DNA of 64,000 nucleotides from Adiantum capillus-veneris (Eukaryota; Streptophyta; Polypodiopsida; Polypodiales; Pteridaceae). Shown in pieces: positions 45,201-57,387 of this stretch. Each line of letters begins with the position of its first letter. Position 1 is the stretch's first letter. Under the pieces are notes generated by a model, which was not told the origin of the DNA, searched no databases, and saw nothing but the letters and a program-made list of their open reading frames with translations. A program made the position numbers and the translations under genes. The DNA is taken from contig CM043967.1 of NCBI GenBank assembly GCA_014529385.2, forward strand, positions 128,319,182-128,383,181. Reading direction: 5' to 3'.

Positions 45201-46270
45201 TTTCAGCCCTTGCATTAGGGAAGAAAGAAGAACCATTTACTTTACAAGATGTTTATCTTCTCTATGGCAATAGACTATGCGTTACTAACTCACTACGTGA
45301 GAAAGTAATGTATGAATCTCATGCTCCCCCATATGCGGGGCATAGAGGGATTCAGTCTACCCTAAAGGGAATTGAAACATATTTCTATTGGCCTACCATG
45401 AAAGTGAACATACACGAGTATGTTTCCAAATGTGTGGTATGTCAAAAGACAAAATTTGATAGAGGGAAGCAACTTGGATTGCTTCAACCCTTGCCAATCC
45501 CTAATTCACCGTGGGAGAGCATATCCATGGATTTTATCTTTGGATTGCCTAAGTCTATCCATGGGAATACGGGAATATGGACGATAGTAGACAGGTTCAG
45601 TAAACAAGCTCATTTTATACCTGTCAAAAAGACTATCAAAGCCCATCAAATGGCAACCCTCTTCATTTCACAAATTTTCAAGTACCATGGCTTGCCAATG
45701 TCCATAGTGTCGGATAGAGATCCTAGAATGACCAAATAATTTCTGGAAGGGTCTCTTTGAGAATTTAGGAACAAGGCTAAACTTCTCTTCGGCCTATCAT
45801 CCACAAACTGATGGCCAAAGTGAAATAGCTAACCTAACCATTCTTGATCTACTAAAAGCCTATGTAACGGAAGTAGATCAAAGATCCCAATGGGAGAAGT
45901 ACTTACCCTTAGTAGAGTATGCTTACAATAACACTGTACATACTTCCACAGGAAAAGCACCTTTCGAGGTAATTGAGGGAAGATCAAAAAGTCCCTTGCT
46001 ACTTAAGGTACATGGGAAGATCTTCGCTGCAGATGAGTATAGCCGAGACCTACAACAATCTTTCCAAAAGATTAAGGATGCTATCTCTATCTCACAGCAA
46101 AGGCAAAAGGCTGCTGCTGACAAGCACAGAAGAGCCCAAGCCTTTAAAGAAAACGATTGGGTCTTGTTAAAGTTTCCCAAGGCTCGATTAAGGCACACGA
46201 CGGGCAAGAATCCTACGGGCCACCAAAAGTACTATGCTAAACTAGCAAAAAGGTATTATGGTCCCTTCTA
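45197..46270 (+). pseudogene. pol: Chromovirus integrase, frameshifted
   Basis: The frame 45,197-45,739 has the zinc-binding domain (HAPPYAGHRGIQ, C-V-V-C), then ISMDFIFGLPKS (first Asp) and VSDRDPRMTK. A stop or shift at 45,737 follows; in another frame FWKGLFENLG and SAYHPQTDGQSEIANLTI (Glu) continue. 46,000-46,269 encodes the C-terminal GPF-type module (KRYYGPF) and ends at a TAG. DDE residues are all visible, but the chain is broken twice. Confidence 0.9.
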
Positions 46271-46619
46271 GATTCTTAGGCCAATCAATGAGATGGCCTA
46301 TCAACTTAAGTTGCCCAATCATTGGCTCATACACAATGCTTTTCATGTGAGCCTATTAAAGCCTTACAAAGGAGAGCCACCTCAAGAACCAACTATTGAA
46401 GATCCACCGGAGATCGAGGACCACGAGGAGGTGCTGCAGCCCGAGTCCATTCTCCGACATGAAGACAAGGTATTAAGAGGCGGTAAGACTATCCGACGAT
46501 ATCTTATTAAGTTTAAGAATTATCCTTTTGAAGATGCTAGATGGATGCAAGGCATACAATTAAAGGATAACCTAAACCTTGTCAATGCTTACAATGCTTA
46601 CAATGCTTCCCAAGAGTAA
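46271..46619 (+). pseudogene. pol: Chromodomain at the chromovirus C terminus
   Basis: LKLPNHWLIHNAFHVSLLKP precedes PESILRHEDKVLRGGKTIRR and YLIKFKNYPFEDARW, a chromodomain-like fold at the integrase end. Such domains bind histone marks and direct insertion toward particular chromatin. The aromatic positions (Y, W) are present. The frame ends at TAA 46,617-46,619. Confidence 0.85.
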
Positions 46620-46949
46620 GCAAATGTACAAAATGTTAAAAATGAACAAAAAATTTTGTCTTATAAGACTCTCTTTTTCTTTATTTGTGCACAAAAATGA
46701 AGTAGTATGCATGCTTAGATCAAGTTTGCAGAGACGACGTCTCCCAAACACCAAGTAGAGCTTGTCACTCTACTATGGAAGACTGATAGGACTAATGTGC
46801 AGACATGCTTGCGGCAGCCAGTCATCCATTATGTAATGATGTCGTAGGGTAACATAGGGATCCTCTACCCGCTAAGAAAAGGACTCATGCATATGCTTTA
46901 TCTTCTCTACACCATAGTCGAGGACGACTAGATTTCAAGAGAGAGGTAA
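46620..46949 (+). other. Chromovirus 3' untranslated region and PPT
   Basis: About 310 bases without a frame, containing GAGGACGACTAG and then the purine tract CAAGAGAGAGG (46,936-46,946) and TAA directly before the LTR. Confidence 0.7.
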
Positions 46950-48511
46950 TGTCATAATAATCAATATCTAATTCTCCTAAATGATTTTCTCATATTAAAC
47001 TGATCATTTAATGTGGGGAAGTGCCAAGGGAGAAAAAAGCTAGAAATTGGTTAAGCTAGCAGACCGCCACAGTAGATCCAAAGGAAAATAGGGATCCAAA
47101 GGGGGGGCCATCTGCAAAAGAGCCATGTGAAACAATGGGCCAAAAAGACCCTAAGGTTCAGCCCATTAAGACTTCCAAAATGCTAAGGTTCCAAATTCAA
47201 AGGTTGTGTCCAAAGGTCAACCCTAGGGAAAATTGGATGCTTAGTGTGTGCCCTAAAAAGTCTTTGCACATCCCTACATGGGAGGGGGCGAGCCCCAAAG
47301 CTAGGGGATGAGAGAGAAAGCCACACACACACACACAGGCTCCCTTTACACAAAGGGAATGAGGGACACATGTCAGCTCCCTAGGCCAGATGCCCACAAG
47401 GTGTGCCCAATTCCTATTGGAAGACCCTTGAAGTGGACCAATGAGAATTAAGCTAGAGTAAATCTAGTTTAATTAATTTAAAAACATTTAATAAAAGAAA
47501 CCAATGAGAATTAAGTCTCCTAGAAGACTATTGGGCAGTCTCCCAAGGGGTCCAATGAGCATTCAGGAGCCCCATGGCTTGCCTGATTCCTATTGGCCAG
47601 GAGGCAAAGGGGTCCAATGAGAGTTTAGTTTAATTATTTAATTACCTGAAACTCTCACAAAAAGGGAAAAAGGGGACACATGTCAGAAAGGCTATCACTT
47701 ATGCTGCTTAATTCTCTATTGGCTTGACCTGGGAGGTCCAATGAGGCAAAAGCCAGACCTATTTAGCAATAGCTAGGGCTCGCCCAAGAGAGAGGGGGGG
47801 CTGATTTTTGCTTGGCATTGACACACACACACTCACACTTGACCATGTGTGAAGGAAGAATACTCTATCTCCTCCCAAGCTTTAATGGAGAGCTCATCAC
47901 CTACTCCAAGCTTGTGAGATAGAAGCCTACATCAACACTCTCTTGGCATGTGGATGCAAATCCAACCAAGAGCCAAGCTTCAATGCATGCTCATCTTCTC
48001 TACCAAGCTAATTACTAAGCTAAGCTATGCTAATATGAGTGATTATGTGAGGAGATGTACATCTTTCTCGTAAGATACTTCTTTTTCCTCTCAATCTACT
48101 CTCATACCCTGCTAGCTCTCACCATCTTCGAAGGTGTGTGAGGTCTTGGGTCTGAGAACGGGGATAATTCAAGTTGTGTTTGATTAAGTGTTTTGCTTGG
48201 TGTATGAAGCTTCCATCTTCATTGCACTAGCTAGTCTTGAAGGAACACAAAGAATTGTATTGTACAATGTCTCTCTTGATGGGAGAAACCATAATACAAA
48301 GCCTTTTGGAGGGGGACCGGCTCCATGCAAATCCGGTCCTCAACTGTTGTCAATAGCTTAATTGCTCTCTCTCTTTTGAAAGTATTGTCGATGCTATCTA
48401 ACTAGGTGTTATGCTTTTTGTTGCTCTCTCCACCCAAGCACTCTTGTAATTCTCATTAGGAATCTATTCTAATGAAATGCCCACTATATTCATGCTAATT
48501 TCCGCTACACA
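46950..48511 (+). repeat. Chromovirus 3' LTR
   Basis: Runs from TGTCATAATAATC to GCTACACA, 1,562 bp, preceded by the PPT. It contains repeated short blocks built on CCAATGAGAATTAAG and CCTATTGG (47,400-47,760), several near-repeats of about 60-100 bp. No matching 5' LTR is present. Confidence 0.75.
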
Positions 48512-49200
48512 TAAGATTTTAGGCCATTAAATGTTACATATGCACAAACGATGCCAACCCTGTCGCACTAGTGGAAGGCTCCATGAGAACCAATTCCTTC
48601 ACCTTCTCTGGATGTGCTTCTATTCCATTCTGTGATACCACATGACCCAACACTTGAGCCCTCGGTTGAGCCAATTTGCACTTCTTTGTGTTTAAAAACC
48701 CTCCTTCTTCATCTAGCCTTTGAAATCACAACATCAGCTTGGAGAAATGTTCCGCCCTGGAACTATAACAATCAATATCATCCATAAAAACTCTGATGAA
48801 TTTATCCAAGTATGGCCCAAACACCTTGTTCATCCGGTCTTGAAATGTAACATACGCATTCACCAATCCAAAAGGCATCCTGTGGTAGGCAAAGAGCCCC
48901 ATGGAGAGATGAAGGTAGTCTTTAGCTGATCCTTCAAAGCAATACCAATCTGAAAATACCTTGAAAAACCATCCATGAAAGAATAATGTTCATGCCCGGC
49001 AACCTGGTTTAGAATCTCATCCTGAAATGGCAGAGGATAGTGATTTCGCTTGGTGGTAGCATTCAAGGGCTTATAGTCTACACATACCCATCATTTTCCT
49101 TTTTTTTTGGAGTGATGACAACAGAAGAAAACAACTCAGACTGGTTTACTGGATATATAATACCTTCCTCAAGAAACTTGTTGATCTCCTACCATAGATC
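48512..49200 (-). pseudogene. pol: RT of the Tat-type element, right of the insertion
   Basis: Minus frames read RNHYPLPFQDEILNQVAGHE, YSFMDGFSRYFQIGIA; then in another frame HRMPFGLVNAYVTFQDRMNK, VFMDDIDCYS (F-M-DD site), LAQPRAQVLGHVVSQNG and EKVKELVLMEPSTSATGLAS. It stops at the chromovirus LTR. About 100 residues (thumb, connection and start of RNase H) needed to meet the part at 44,176 are missing. Confidence 0.85.
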
Positions 49201-49303
49201 CTCCTTTTGAATATCCCCCAACCTCCTTAGCTTCTGTGCTTGTGGCTTGCATCCGTCTTTAAGTAGTATCCGATGCTCCACTCCTTTAGCTCCTCTCAAA
49301 TCT

Positions 49304-50000
49304 TTATTCTCCGTCACAAATAAGTCGGGATAGGATGTACACCTCTTTAATCTTAAGACTACAGACAGGAGCTTGCATACCTTTACTTGGACTGGTAGAA
49401 TCTATGGTGACTCCGAACAAGTCTGTATCCAGCTTCGATAGGTCTTCATCCCTCTCTTCCTCTTCGACACTGGTGGACCCTTCAACATAAGTCAACTCGG
49501 TTTCATATTCGTAACTGGTGCTAGAATCCTTGTTATCACCCCCAGCTGATGGATGAAAGCAGCTTTCGCTGGTCTTTAGATCCAACACGATTGGCCCTCC
49601 ATTTTCTCGATTCGGCAAGGTAAATACCCCCTTCTCCCAATCTTGCTTGGCCCCAATTGCTAACAACCATGGCCTCCCCAATACAATTGGATAATCATTT
49701 TATCGTGCGTTCATGACAAAAAAATCAATTAAGCATTCAATTCCCATGACCTTTACCTTCACATTCTGTGCCACTCCTAAACACTGAGCTTTGGCATGGT
49801 TAGCCATTCTTATTTGCACATTGGACCTGAAAAAAACTTTAATACCAATATCCCTCATAGCAGACTCTATGATCACACAGACGTGGGCACCACCATCAAC
49901 TACCACTAGAAGCACATCGGTTGGACTCCCCACCATCAAGGCTAAATTCTGTAATGCATGCACATCTCCTCCTACTCGAGCGAGCCTCATATTGACACTG
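49304..50000 (-). pseudogene. Aspartic protease of the Tat-type element
   Basis: The frame 49,990-49,700 has VLLVVVDGGAHVCVI: the retropepsin active-site loop, but with D-G-G where the family has D-[ST]-G (nt 49,889-49,897). It continues through MANHAKAQCLGVAQNVKVKV and FFVMNAR. After a frame change, GRPWLLAIGAKQDWEKG (49,681 on) is the usual protease end, followed by an acidic tail to 49,304. The protease cuts the Gag-Pol polyprotein. Confidence 0.8.
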
Positions 50001-50299
50001 GTTGACCACTTCCTCCTTAATTTAGAGTTTATTGCAAGCAGCTACCCAAAAGGGATGTTAGCTTTTTGATTTTGGACCTCTCTTACCAGATCGTATTCTG
50101 GATTACCGTGTCCCAATTGAAAATCCTTCTGTGTAATTCTTCATCTTTTACTTCTCTTGCTTGACTCTGGCTGCTCTCTACCTTCGTTCACCTTCTCTTT
50201 TCCTTTCTTTGATCTAGTTTTCACGTTCCGTTCAATCTCTCTTTTGCCTCTTGATCTTTTGTTAGCCATAATTATATCAACCTTCTGCCTGTCAACACC

Positions 50300-51285
50300 A
50301 ATAATATTAACCCTTTGCACTTCATCATTACCTGATGGAGTCGCCTGTACTTGGTTTTTGATTGCTTGCTACTCCCTTTGACCATTGAACTGCGCCTGAC
50401 CCCTGCCTTCACCAAACAGAGGATACATACCGCTCCTTTTTCTTGGAGGGTGAGGGAAATCTGGACCATAGTGGCCCTCCTCTCCACAATTGTAACATCT
50501 GCCATGCAATTGCCTAGCTCCGCGTCTTCCTCTCCTTGGTTGGCCTCTGTCAGTAACACTTAAACGCAACTCTTACATTTTCTGAGACAAATATTGAACT
50601 ATATGTATCCATTGTTGAGGAACGGTTGCTACCCCTCGATTAGGCTTATTCTCCACTTGAACTTCTCCTCTTGGACTTGAGGTCAGATTGGGAACCACCA
50701 CTATCCCAACACACCTTGCTCAATCTTGTTTTTAATTTTTTGACTCTTTGACTGTGCGATAGAAACAGCCCCGTTGTAATTCTTTGGGCCCTTGAAATCC
50801 ACCTTTTCACGAACTTTTGGGGTGGAAACAAGCTATAAGTTTTTCCAAATTTAAAGTACTGACCACCATTAGCCAATTGCATGGCCACTTTAAAGTCCCT
50901 CCCGCACTCCTCAAAACGGTCGAGGAAAACACCAAACTCCTTGTTCACATCCTCCTTCAAATTCTTCAACTTTGCGTCCAGATCGACAGGAGATACCTCT
51001 TTATGAAATCATGCAGAAAACGGGCCCACAGCGTCGGTCACATAAGACTTGGCTCTCCTTCCAAGGCATAGAACCATGTCTTTGCCCTTCCTTGCATCAG
51101 TACCGGATCGTTTGCATCTTGCTATCTTCATTTGGCATATGCAGTAATAACATATACAACACGAAATCAGCCATCCACTCCTCCGGATCTTCATTTTCGG
51201 TGAAAAGTGATCCGTAACTATGCGCTTCCATCTCTCCTCTATGGAAATAACTTTCTTTGATAAAAACCAACGAGCAATAATTTTT
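50300..51285 (-). pseudogene. gag: Gag of the Tat-type element
   Basis: The start region reads TENEDPEEWMADFVLYMLL in a minus frame (about 51,220-51,150). A later piece (50,969-50,646) includes VNKEFGVFLDRFEECGRDFK, and a basic frame 50,569-50,369 carries the zinc knuckle: C-Y-N-C-G-E-E-G-H-Y-G-P-D-F, so the fourth zinc ligand is Phe instead of Cys. Several frameshifts split it. The knuckle normally binds element RNA for packaging. Confidence 0.75.
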
Positions 51286-51286
51286 T

Positions 51287-51302
51287 CCTTAGTGGGGCAC
51301 CA
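51287..51302 (-). promoter_or_regulatory. PBS of the Tat-type element
   Basis: On the minus strand TGGTGCCCCACTAAGG, five bases from the LTR end at 51,308. It matches the PBS at 639 and 60,645 in 15 or more positions. Confidence 0.7.
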
Positions 51303-51307
51303 GAAGA

Positions 51308-53283
51308 TGGAAAGGGGAACACACCCAGCACACAACACAAAGCCTCCCTACAGCTCAGGGTATCCACAACACCCCTAGTGTCTCAAATAACACCTTCAAA
51401 CTGGCTAATTTTCACTAATACACCCGCCTTTGCACACAAAACAACAATATCCTACCCTACAAAAACACCACTCAACAACAATGCACCTACACCGCTCAAC
51501 TCACCCTTTCTGGCCCACTAAAACCCCGAGTTTGCTCTCTTTGTAACAAGCTCCACAGTGCTGCAGGTATACCCTCCCGCAAGCATTGACAAGCACACAA
51601 AGAGCTAGAGAAAAGGAGGGGAATGGGGAGAAGCAACGCAAAAAAGAGGGGCAAAGTCCTAGTAGTATTTCATAAGGAAATATTACAGCCCAATCTACCG
51701 CTCCAATGGCAAGCTTCCAATACACATGCTTCAACAACTCTCTCTAGCAAAAAAGCCCATAAATATTCACTTCTATTCCCTTTTATAGGGCTTGGCTAAG
51801 GCTAAAAAACAAAAAAAGGAGCTATCCTAATTGTGCAATGAACTTTAGCTTCATTTAGAATTTTCTTGCATTGCTACCACTTGTCACATTTGATTTTTTT
51901 GGTAACTCTTGCATGGTACACCTCTCTATCCAATTTGGCCACCCGTTCTCTTTTGCATCTGCCCTTTGGGAGCACCCTTGAACAACTTATTTCTCTCTTT
52001 CACTTGGTTGGCTTGTGGTGGGATAGGCCCTTTGAGTGGCTTCGGAACTTCTCTCCTTCTCTTTTTCTTGCTCCACTGGCACCACCGCTGGATCCTCCCC
52101 TAAAAGAGCAATAGCGACATCGCTCCTGGCACCCTTTGCCTTCAAATTTTGTTGGCGTGTGTGAATCTTACTTGAAGCAAATGTGCGATGCCATGCTAGC
52201 ACCTGCCATCTGACCGGCCTCCGCCGGCCATTGTCGCGCCGCCAAAATCGCCGCCCTGTGCAGCGCCCCGAGCGGGCCGCCATAGCCTCACGCACCAGGG
52301 AGCTCTCTCTCCTTATCTCTCCTTAATGGGCTCCATGTTGTAGCTCTTATACCCCACTTGATTGGCACGGGATTGCGCATATGGGCACTTTTCAGTGCCA
52401 CAAGGTACCCCAGCCTCCCCCTTTTGGGATGTCTTCCAAAGCTCCATAAAACTCTCGAAAAAATATATATGATACCTTCTTCCTCATGCTCCTCTGTAGT
52501 ATTTCCATGTCGGACCTCCAAGCCGCAAAGCCGGGCCAAAATTTCATTATGTCGAGTTGAAACCCCCCGGCTCTACCTACACTTCAAGATTCCCCAAGCC
52601 CCCGAACCGAGGCCGTAAAAATGCCAAATTGCATCTGCAATCAATTCCGAGCAAATGCACCCAACTTTTTGACTCCTGTAACTTCCTGCTCCGGGCTGTG
52701 TTTGCCAAGCCGTCAAGTCTTGGTAGCTCCATACACTACATAGCACTCTCTCGAACCTTGTTGAAACCCAAAAAATGCGACATGGGACGACTCCCCATGT
52801 GGTCAGGTGGGTAGCAACCTAGCCCTCGCTAAAACTTCAACGGGCCATAAACTGCAATTTGTAGCTCTGATTTTCAATCTAAAAAGATAGGTAGGCTCTA
52901 TAAATTGAGCACTACGCGCTCTACACTGCCATTCACTTGTGCTACCTATCCCCATCTGCCCTAACCCGACAATAATATGCAATGCACCACACCTTTAAAC
53001 CTCAATATCTTGGGCTCTCTAGCTCTGTTTGTTGAGACATCTGAACCTGCTCCGCTCTACATTTCTAGATCCAAAGACTACACCTCGCACTTTCTTCCCT
53101 TGTTCCTCGAATTAGCTCCTCTTGGAGACGTCCTTGGCATGTAAACCGCATCAGCCATACATCTCCACTGCTACCTGTCAGCCCATGACCTTTATAGCTG
53201 CTCCAGCCCTTTGCCATGCTTCTACTAGCCTACACATAGCAGCCCATGCCATCTTTTGCGGTTGACACACTTTGGCTATACCA
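51308..53283 (-). repeat. 5' LTR of the Tat-type element
   Basis: 1,976 bp. On the minus strand CCCTATAAAAGGG (51,777-51,789) is a good TATA box for the element's transcript. Confidence 0.85.
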
Positions 53284-53660
53284 ACGTATGGAAGAGTGTG
53301 TGTGTGTGTGTGTGGTTGTTTTTGCAGATCTCGAAGTAAATCTACTGAAATTGGATCTGTCCTTTTAAATTTTTTGTCAAAACTATTTTTCGTTTAGATC
53401 TATGTGCCTAAGTATTGTATTTATGAAAATTTGAATTTCTATTGCATTTGTGTCAATTTGCATTTTTTAATTTTGAAAATTTGAAATTCCACAATTTTTA
53501 GCAATCTTTGAATCAAAGAACAAAACAAAAAAAGAAAAAGGGAAAAAAAAAAAAAAAAGCTAAAATGCCGAGACAGTTTTTGAATTGAAAAAAAAAATGA
53601 CCATGGCTAGCCCTTGAGCGTTTGAAAAAGAAAGGCCCCATTAGCCCCGGCCCCAGTCTT

Positions 53661-53697
<37 letters not shown>

Positions 53698-54237
53698 AAG
53701 AGGAGACCTCCATAGCTTCCTTTCGAGACAGTTTTTGAATTGAAAAAAAAAAATGACCATGGCTAGCCCTTGAGCGTTTGAAAAAGAAAGGCCCCATTAG
53801 CCCCGGCCCCAGTCTTTGATATATATATATATATATATAGGAAGAGGAGACCTCCATAGCTTCCTTTCAAGTGAAAGAATAGAGTACCTCATACTATATA
53901 TATACCTCAAGTCTAGAGCTCGAAAGGAAGCATGTGGATTTAGGTTTCACCCTTTCCTTCCACTAGCTTCCTTGGACTTTCCCCTTCTTTGCCTACACGC
54001 CCAACTAGAATTTGACTATTTTGGGGGCCATGAGAGTTTTTGGTAGCCAAATTGTGTTTTGTAAAGCACACCAACTTCCTTTGAATGATACGCTTGATTT
54101 GAGCTATCATAGGAATTATTCCATCTCACGCACATAAACAAGAGGTAAAAACACAAACAAACAAACAAACAAAACCAAGTAAAATGACCAAAATCTCTAG
54201 TGGAGAGACCTCTTAGAGTACTCATCAATCAACACTT
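53284..54237. other. Spacer with a duplicated 150-bp TA-containing block
   Basis: No gene. 53,570-53,724 is repeated directly at 53,725-53,868; each unit has an A-run, the block GGCCCCATTAGCCCCGGCCC, then a (TA)n tract (longer in the first unit). A short (GT)n lies at 53,300-53,314. Confidence 0.85.
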
Positions 54238-55525
54238 TTGGGATACGCGCCTCACATGTATTTGCGCTCTAGAGGAGTGATAGAGTTCGGTCCGTTAAAG
54301 AGTGCTTTGAATTGCATGAGAACCCATTATCCACCAACGTTAGGTTTTGGACCTTTGGTTGGAACCCAAGGTAGTGCAACTCAAGACCCTCATATCACAT
54401 CTAGTGACTCTTCCTTTGACTAGGACATCATGGAGGGATATCCTACACAAAACCCTAAAAGTTTAAGTCAAGACATGCATTCCTTTGCCCCAAGGCACAG
54501 GTTTAGCGACATAAAAGAGACCTTTAGTTGAGCCACCCGACCGTTCAGAGCCTTGAAGTGAACAAGGGCAATGGGGAGGTAGATTCGCCTTTCAATTCTC
54601 CTGTAGACCTTGTACTCCCTAAGAGTGCCCATGTTGACATGCTACCTACTCCATTCATTAACGACCCTATTGAGCCATCACCCCCTGTGGTTCTCGATGG
54701 TAGGAGTCTTGCCGAATTGCAAGAGATTGAACGATATATGCAAGCAACGAGGGAGAGGATAATTGATAACTTATGAATGATAGAACAAAGTCAATCCATG
54801 GAAGCAAAGACCCCTATGACATAACCATGCCAGCCGAGAAATCGAGTGCTCCCAAGATAGCAGTCATGGAGGGTCAGGTGATGAGGAGCCATAATCCTTC
54901 CACTTCAAGGGGAACCTCTAGCACGCCAAGCTTAGAGGGGATAATTCTCACACAACTTAATTGAAAGTATGCCCTACAAGTTGAGACGCTGACCGACATG
55001 TACACACGCTGCAGATACCGTGTGGGGTGGTTAGAGGTGGTACAATCCACATTTGGGGCCACAAATTTAGAGAAACATCAACGGATAATCTGTGATTTCA
55101 TCCATGGTGTCATCCAATTAGGGAGGAAATACCAAGGAATTAACATTCCTTCAATGAGTTCTATGAGATTCTTGGGTATGGGAAAGGCCAAACAACCAAC
55201 CCTATCACAAATGGAGACTCCCTCAGTGAGTCCCATTGATCCTTCATATGTTGTTTTGCCTGGAGTCTCAATACCCTCTGAACTCACAAGCAATAGTTTC
55301 ACACTCCCAAATTCAGCTCATCTTTCCCTCGAAGAATCTACGGATATTGTGAATGTCCCACCAAAAAGTACACCTTGGACCTCATTCACAAGTAAAGCAC
55401 CACTACATAGTAGCACAATTCCCACAATAATACCTACAAGTGTACATCAATCATATATACCTATGGGTCCTCATACCCATGTAGCTCCCAGACCCTCGAT
55501 TTTTTTGACACCCTACACTCCATAA
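54238..55525 (+). pseudogene. gag: Gag N-terminal part of a gypsy element
   Basis: Frames 54,238-54,423 (MYLRSRGV, a Gag-like start), 54,528-54,776, 54,773-54,964 and 54,998-55,525 follow one another in different phases. They contain Pro/Ser/Thr-rich text (SEGPPVVL-like, NTNSFTLPNSAHLS) without a domain. The order before the capsid piece at 55.8 kb suggests the disordered Gag start. Confidence 0.5.
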
Positions 55526-55815
55526 CCACCATATCCGAGTACTCATTCTAGTGGAGCCATACCAACTAGTAATTAAAATGTTATATACTATGTCTTCTAT
55601 GCCTAGGGCCACACATATGGACTTTGGGCCATCACATGGCACAATATCATACCCGGCTTGGGACCTGAGGATCACCCGTATGCCTAACCGAATGCATATC
55701 CTCACTATATGTTCTCACTCTGGTGACTTGGCAACATTCCTTAAGCTATCGGTCGATCTATTGCTAAAAATATACGTAACACGCCGGATGAGAGGTTATA
55801 AATAAGGTAGTACAA

Positions 55816-56290
55816 GTGGCCAAGATCACACAAAAATACAGTGGGGACTGGGATTCTAGAAAGCATATTCAGGTATTTGAGCATGCATATGATTCCTTGG
55901 AAGAGCACAATGAGCTGCATAAATACAAAGCTTTGAGCTTGACTCTAAGTGGGAAGGCAGGGGATTGGTATAGGACCTTAAGGATGGAAGATAAAACGAT
56001 TTACCGTACTCTTTACAGATTGTTCCTAAAGGAGTATATACGAGAGGGAGTGATTTGGGGTGTAGCATCTCAGCTCCAAAAAGCCCAATGACTAGAGGAC
56101 GGGGAGTCACTGAGAGACTTTATTACTCGCTTGAAGTATTTGCATTCTCATTGTAATCCAAATGAGCATTTCAATAATAACCAATTGGTCGATAGATTCA
56201 CAGGGGAGTACGACATTAGGATATCTATAATGGCCTAGTCTTTAGAGGTATCACCACTTGGGATGTAGTCACCACTAATGCTATCCAATC
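55816..56290 (+). pseudogene. gag: Gag capsid domain of the same gypsy element
   Basis: MAKITQKYSGDWDSRKHIQV, then LTLSGKAGDWYRTL and RLFLKEYIREGV, then after a TGA at 56,089 LEDGESLRDFITRLKYLHSH and CNPNEHFNNNQLVDRF and YDIRISIMA. This is the retrotrans_gag domain (W-x-x-L, then F-x-x-x-Y, then E-S-L-x-D-F-x-x-R-x). A further TAG at about 56,238 stops it. Confidence 0.8.
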
Positions 56291-56303
56291 AGAGGATAAT
56301 TTA

Positions 56304-56669
56304 ATGGTTCAAGGAGAAAGAGCGCTTGTTGAGCCTAAATCTACTAGCTTGCAAGCATCATGGCATGAGCCAATGACCATAAAGCCTATTGTTAAAAAGA
56401 AAAATATATATAAGATAACTTTAGAAGATCTCACTAAGGCCATTCAAGAAAGTCTTAGAGATAATCTTGACTCACAAAACAATCATATGTATCCAACATG
56501 GGAACAACAATGGTGCTCAATTTTCTTTGGTCCATATATCACTAGTGAATGCCCTACATTTAGAGTAAAATTCAATGGGAGTTTCAATGCACGTGGTAGG
56601 TATGGTCACCAAGCTAAGGATTGTATAGTGTTCAAATGTGTGATGGAAAATAGTTCACCCTTGGACTAA
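56304..56669 (+). pseudogene. gag: Nucleocapsid with two degenerate zinc knuckles
   Basis: After a Lys-rich stretch, WCSIFFGPYITSECP stands where a C-x2-C-x4-H-x4-C knuckle is expected; the second Cys is Phe and the His is Tyr. A second one, NARGRYGHQAKDC, keeps only His and the last Cys. Both have lost their metal sites. Confidence 0.65.
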
Positions 56670-57387
56670 ACAGATTCACTCGAGTTCCTACATTGATGCC
56701 TACCCCACCTATTGTAAAAGTATCACAACACATGATTCCTAGAGCCCAAAATGTTCCTCAAGCTACATCGATACCAGCTTCAGTGCTAGGACTTCAACCC
56801 CCACATCCAAGAGGCACCTATGTGAATCATATGGTTGAGAGCCATCTAGTGCTTGTTTGGAAGGCTGTCAGGAAGATATAGACTCTAATATTGCCTATGG
56901 GATGGATTCATGATGAGCCGCAATGGACAACCCTTTGAACATAGGAAGAAGATTGGAACTTACCCAAACCCTATAAAGGAGATCGAGTGAGTCAAGCAAT
57001 TAAGGAGTTTGGTAGATGAGACCCAAAGGAAGCTAGAAACAACACCTAGAAAGGTCAAAATTATAGACACAATGTTTCCTACACAAAATCAATCTCATAA
57101 AGACCATATGCCAATAGCCATACCTATCATCATCCAAGAAGAAAGTGGCTTTAAGTCATTGTAAAGTGGGTATACTCCCTTCTTGTTGGAGATGTTTACA
57201 GACGGATTACCTTACCCTATTGAAGAAATGGAGATCCCATCTTCCCCATGTAGGGATTGAAGCCCATAAAAAATTTGTTAAATATTGCCAAATGGATTTC
57301 ATGGCTTCAGAAGTTAGAACCATCATGTCTAAACTATATGGAGACCCCAAGATATTTCTAGTTGTTTGAGCTTTCCTCGATGGAGAT

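Larger units (their letters stand above)
40014..53283 (-). mobile_element. Nearly complete Tat-type LTR retrotransposon, minus strand
   Basis: Two LTRs (40,014-41,900 and 51,308-53,283) share their ends TGGAAAGGGG and TACCA and most of their length. On the minus strand, in order from the right: LTR, PBS (51,302-51,287), gag, protease, RT, first RNase H, second RNase H, integrase, LTR. That order and the extra RNase H mark a Tat-lineage Ty3/gypsy element. A 4.3-kb chromovirus fragment interrupts it between RT and RNase H. The flanking five bases (AACCA and ACGTA) do not match, so no target duplication is seen. Confidence 0.85.
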
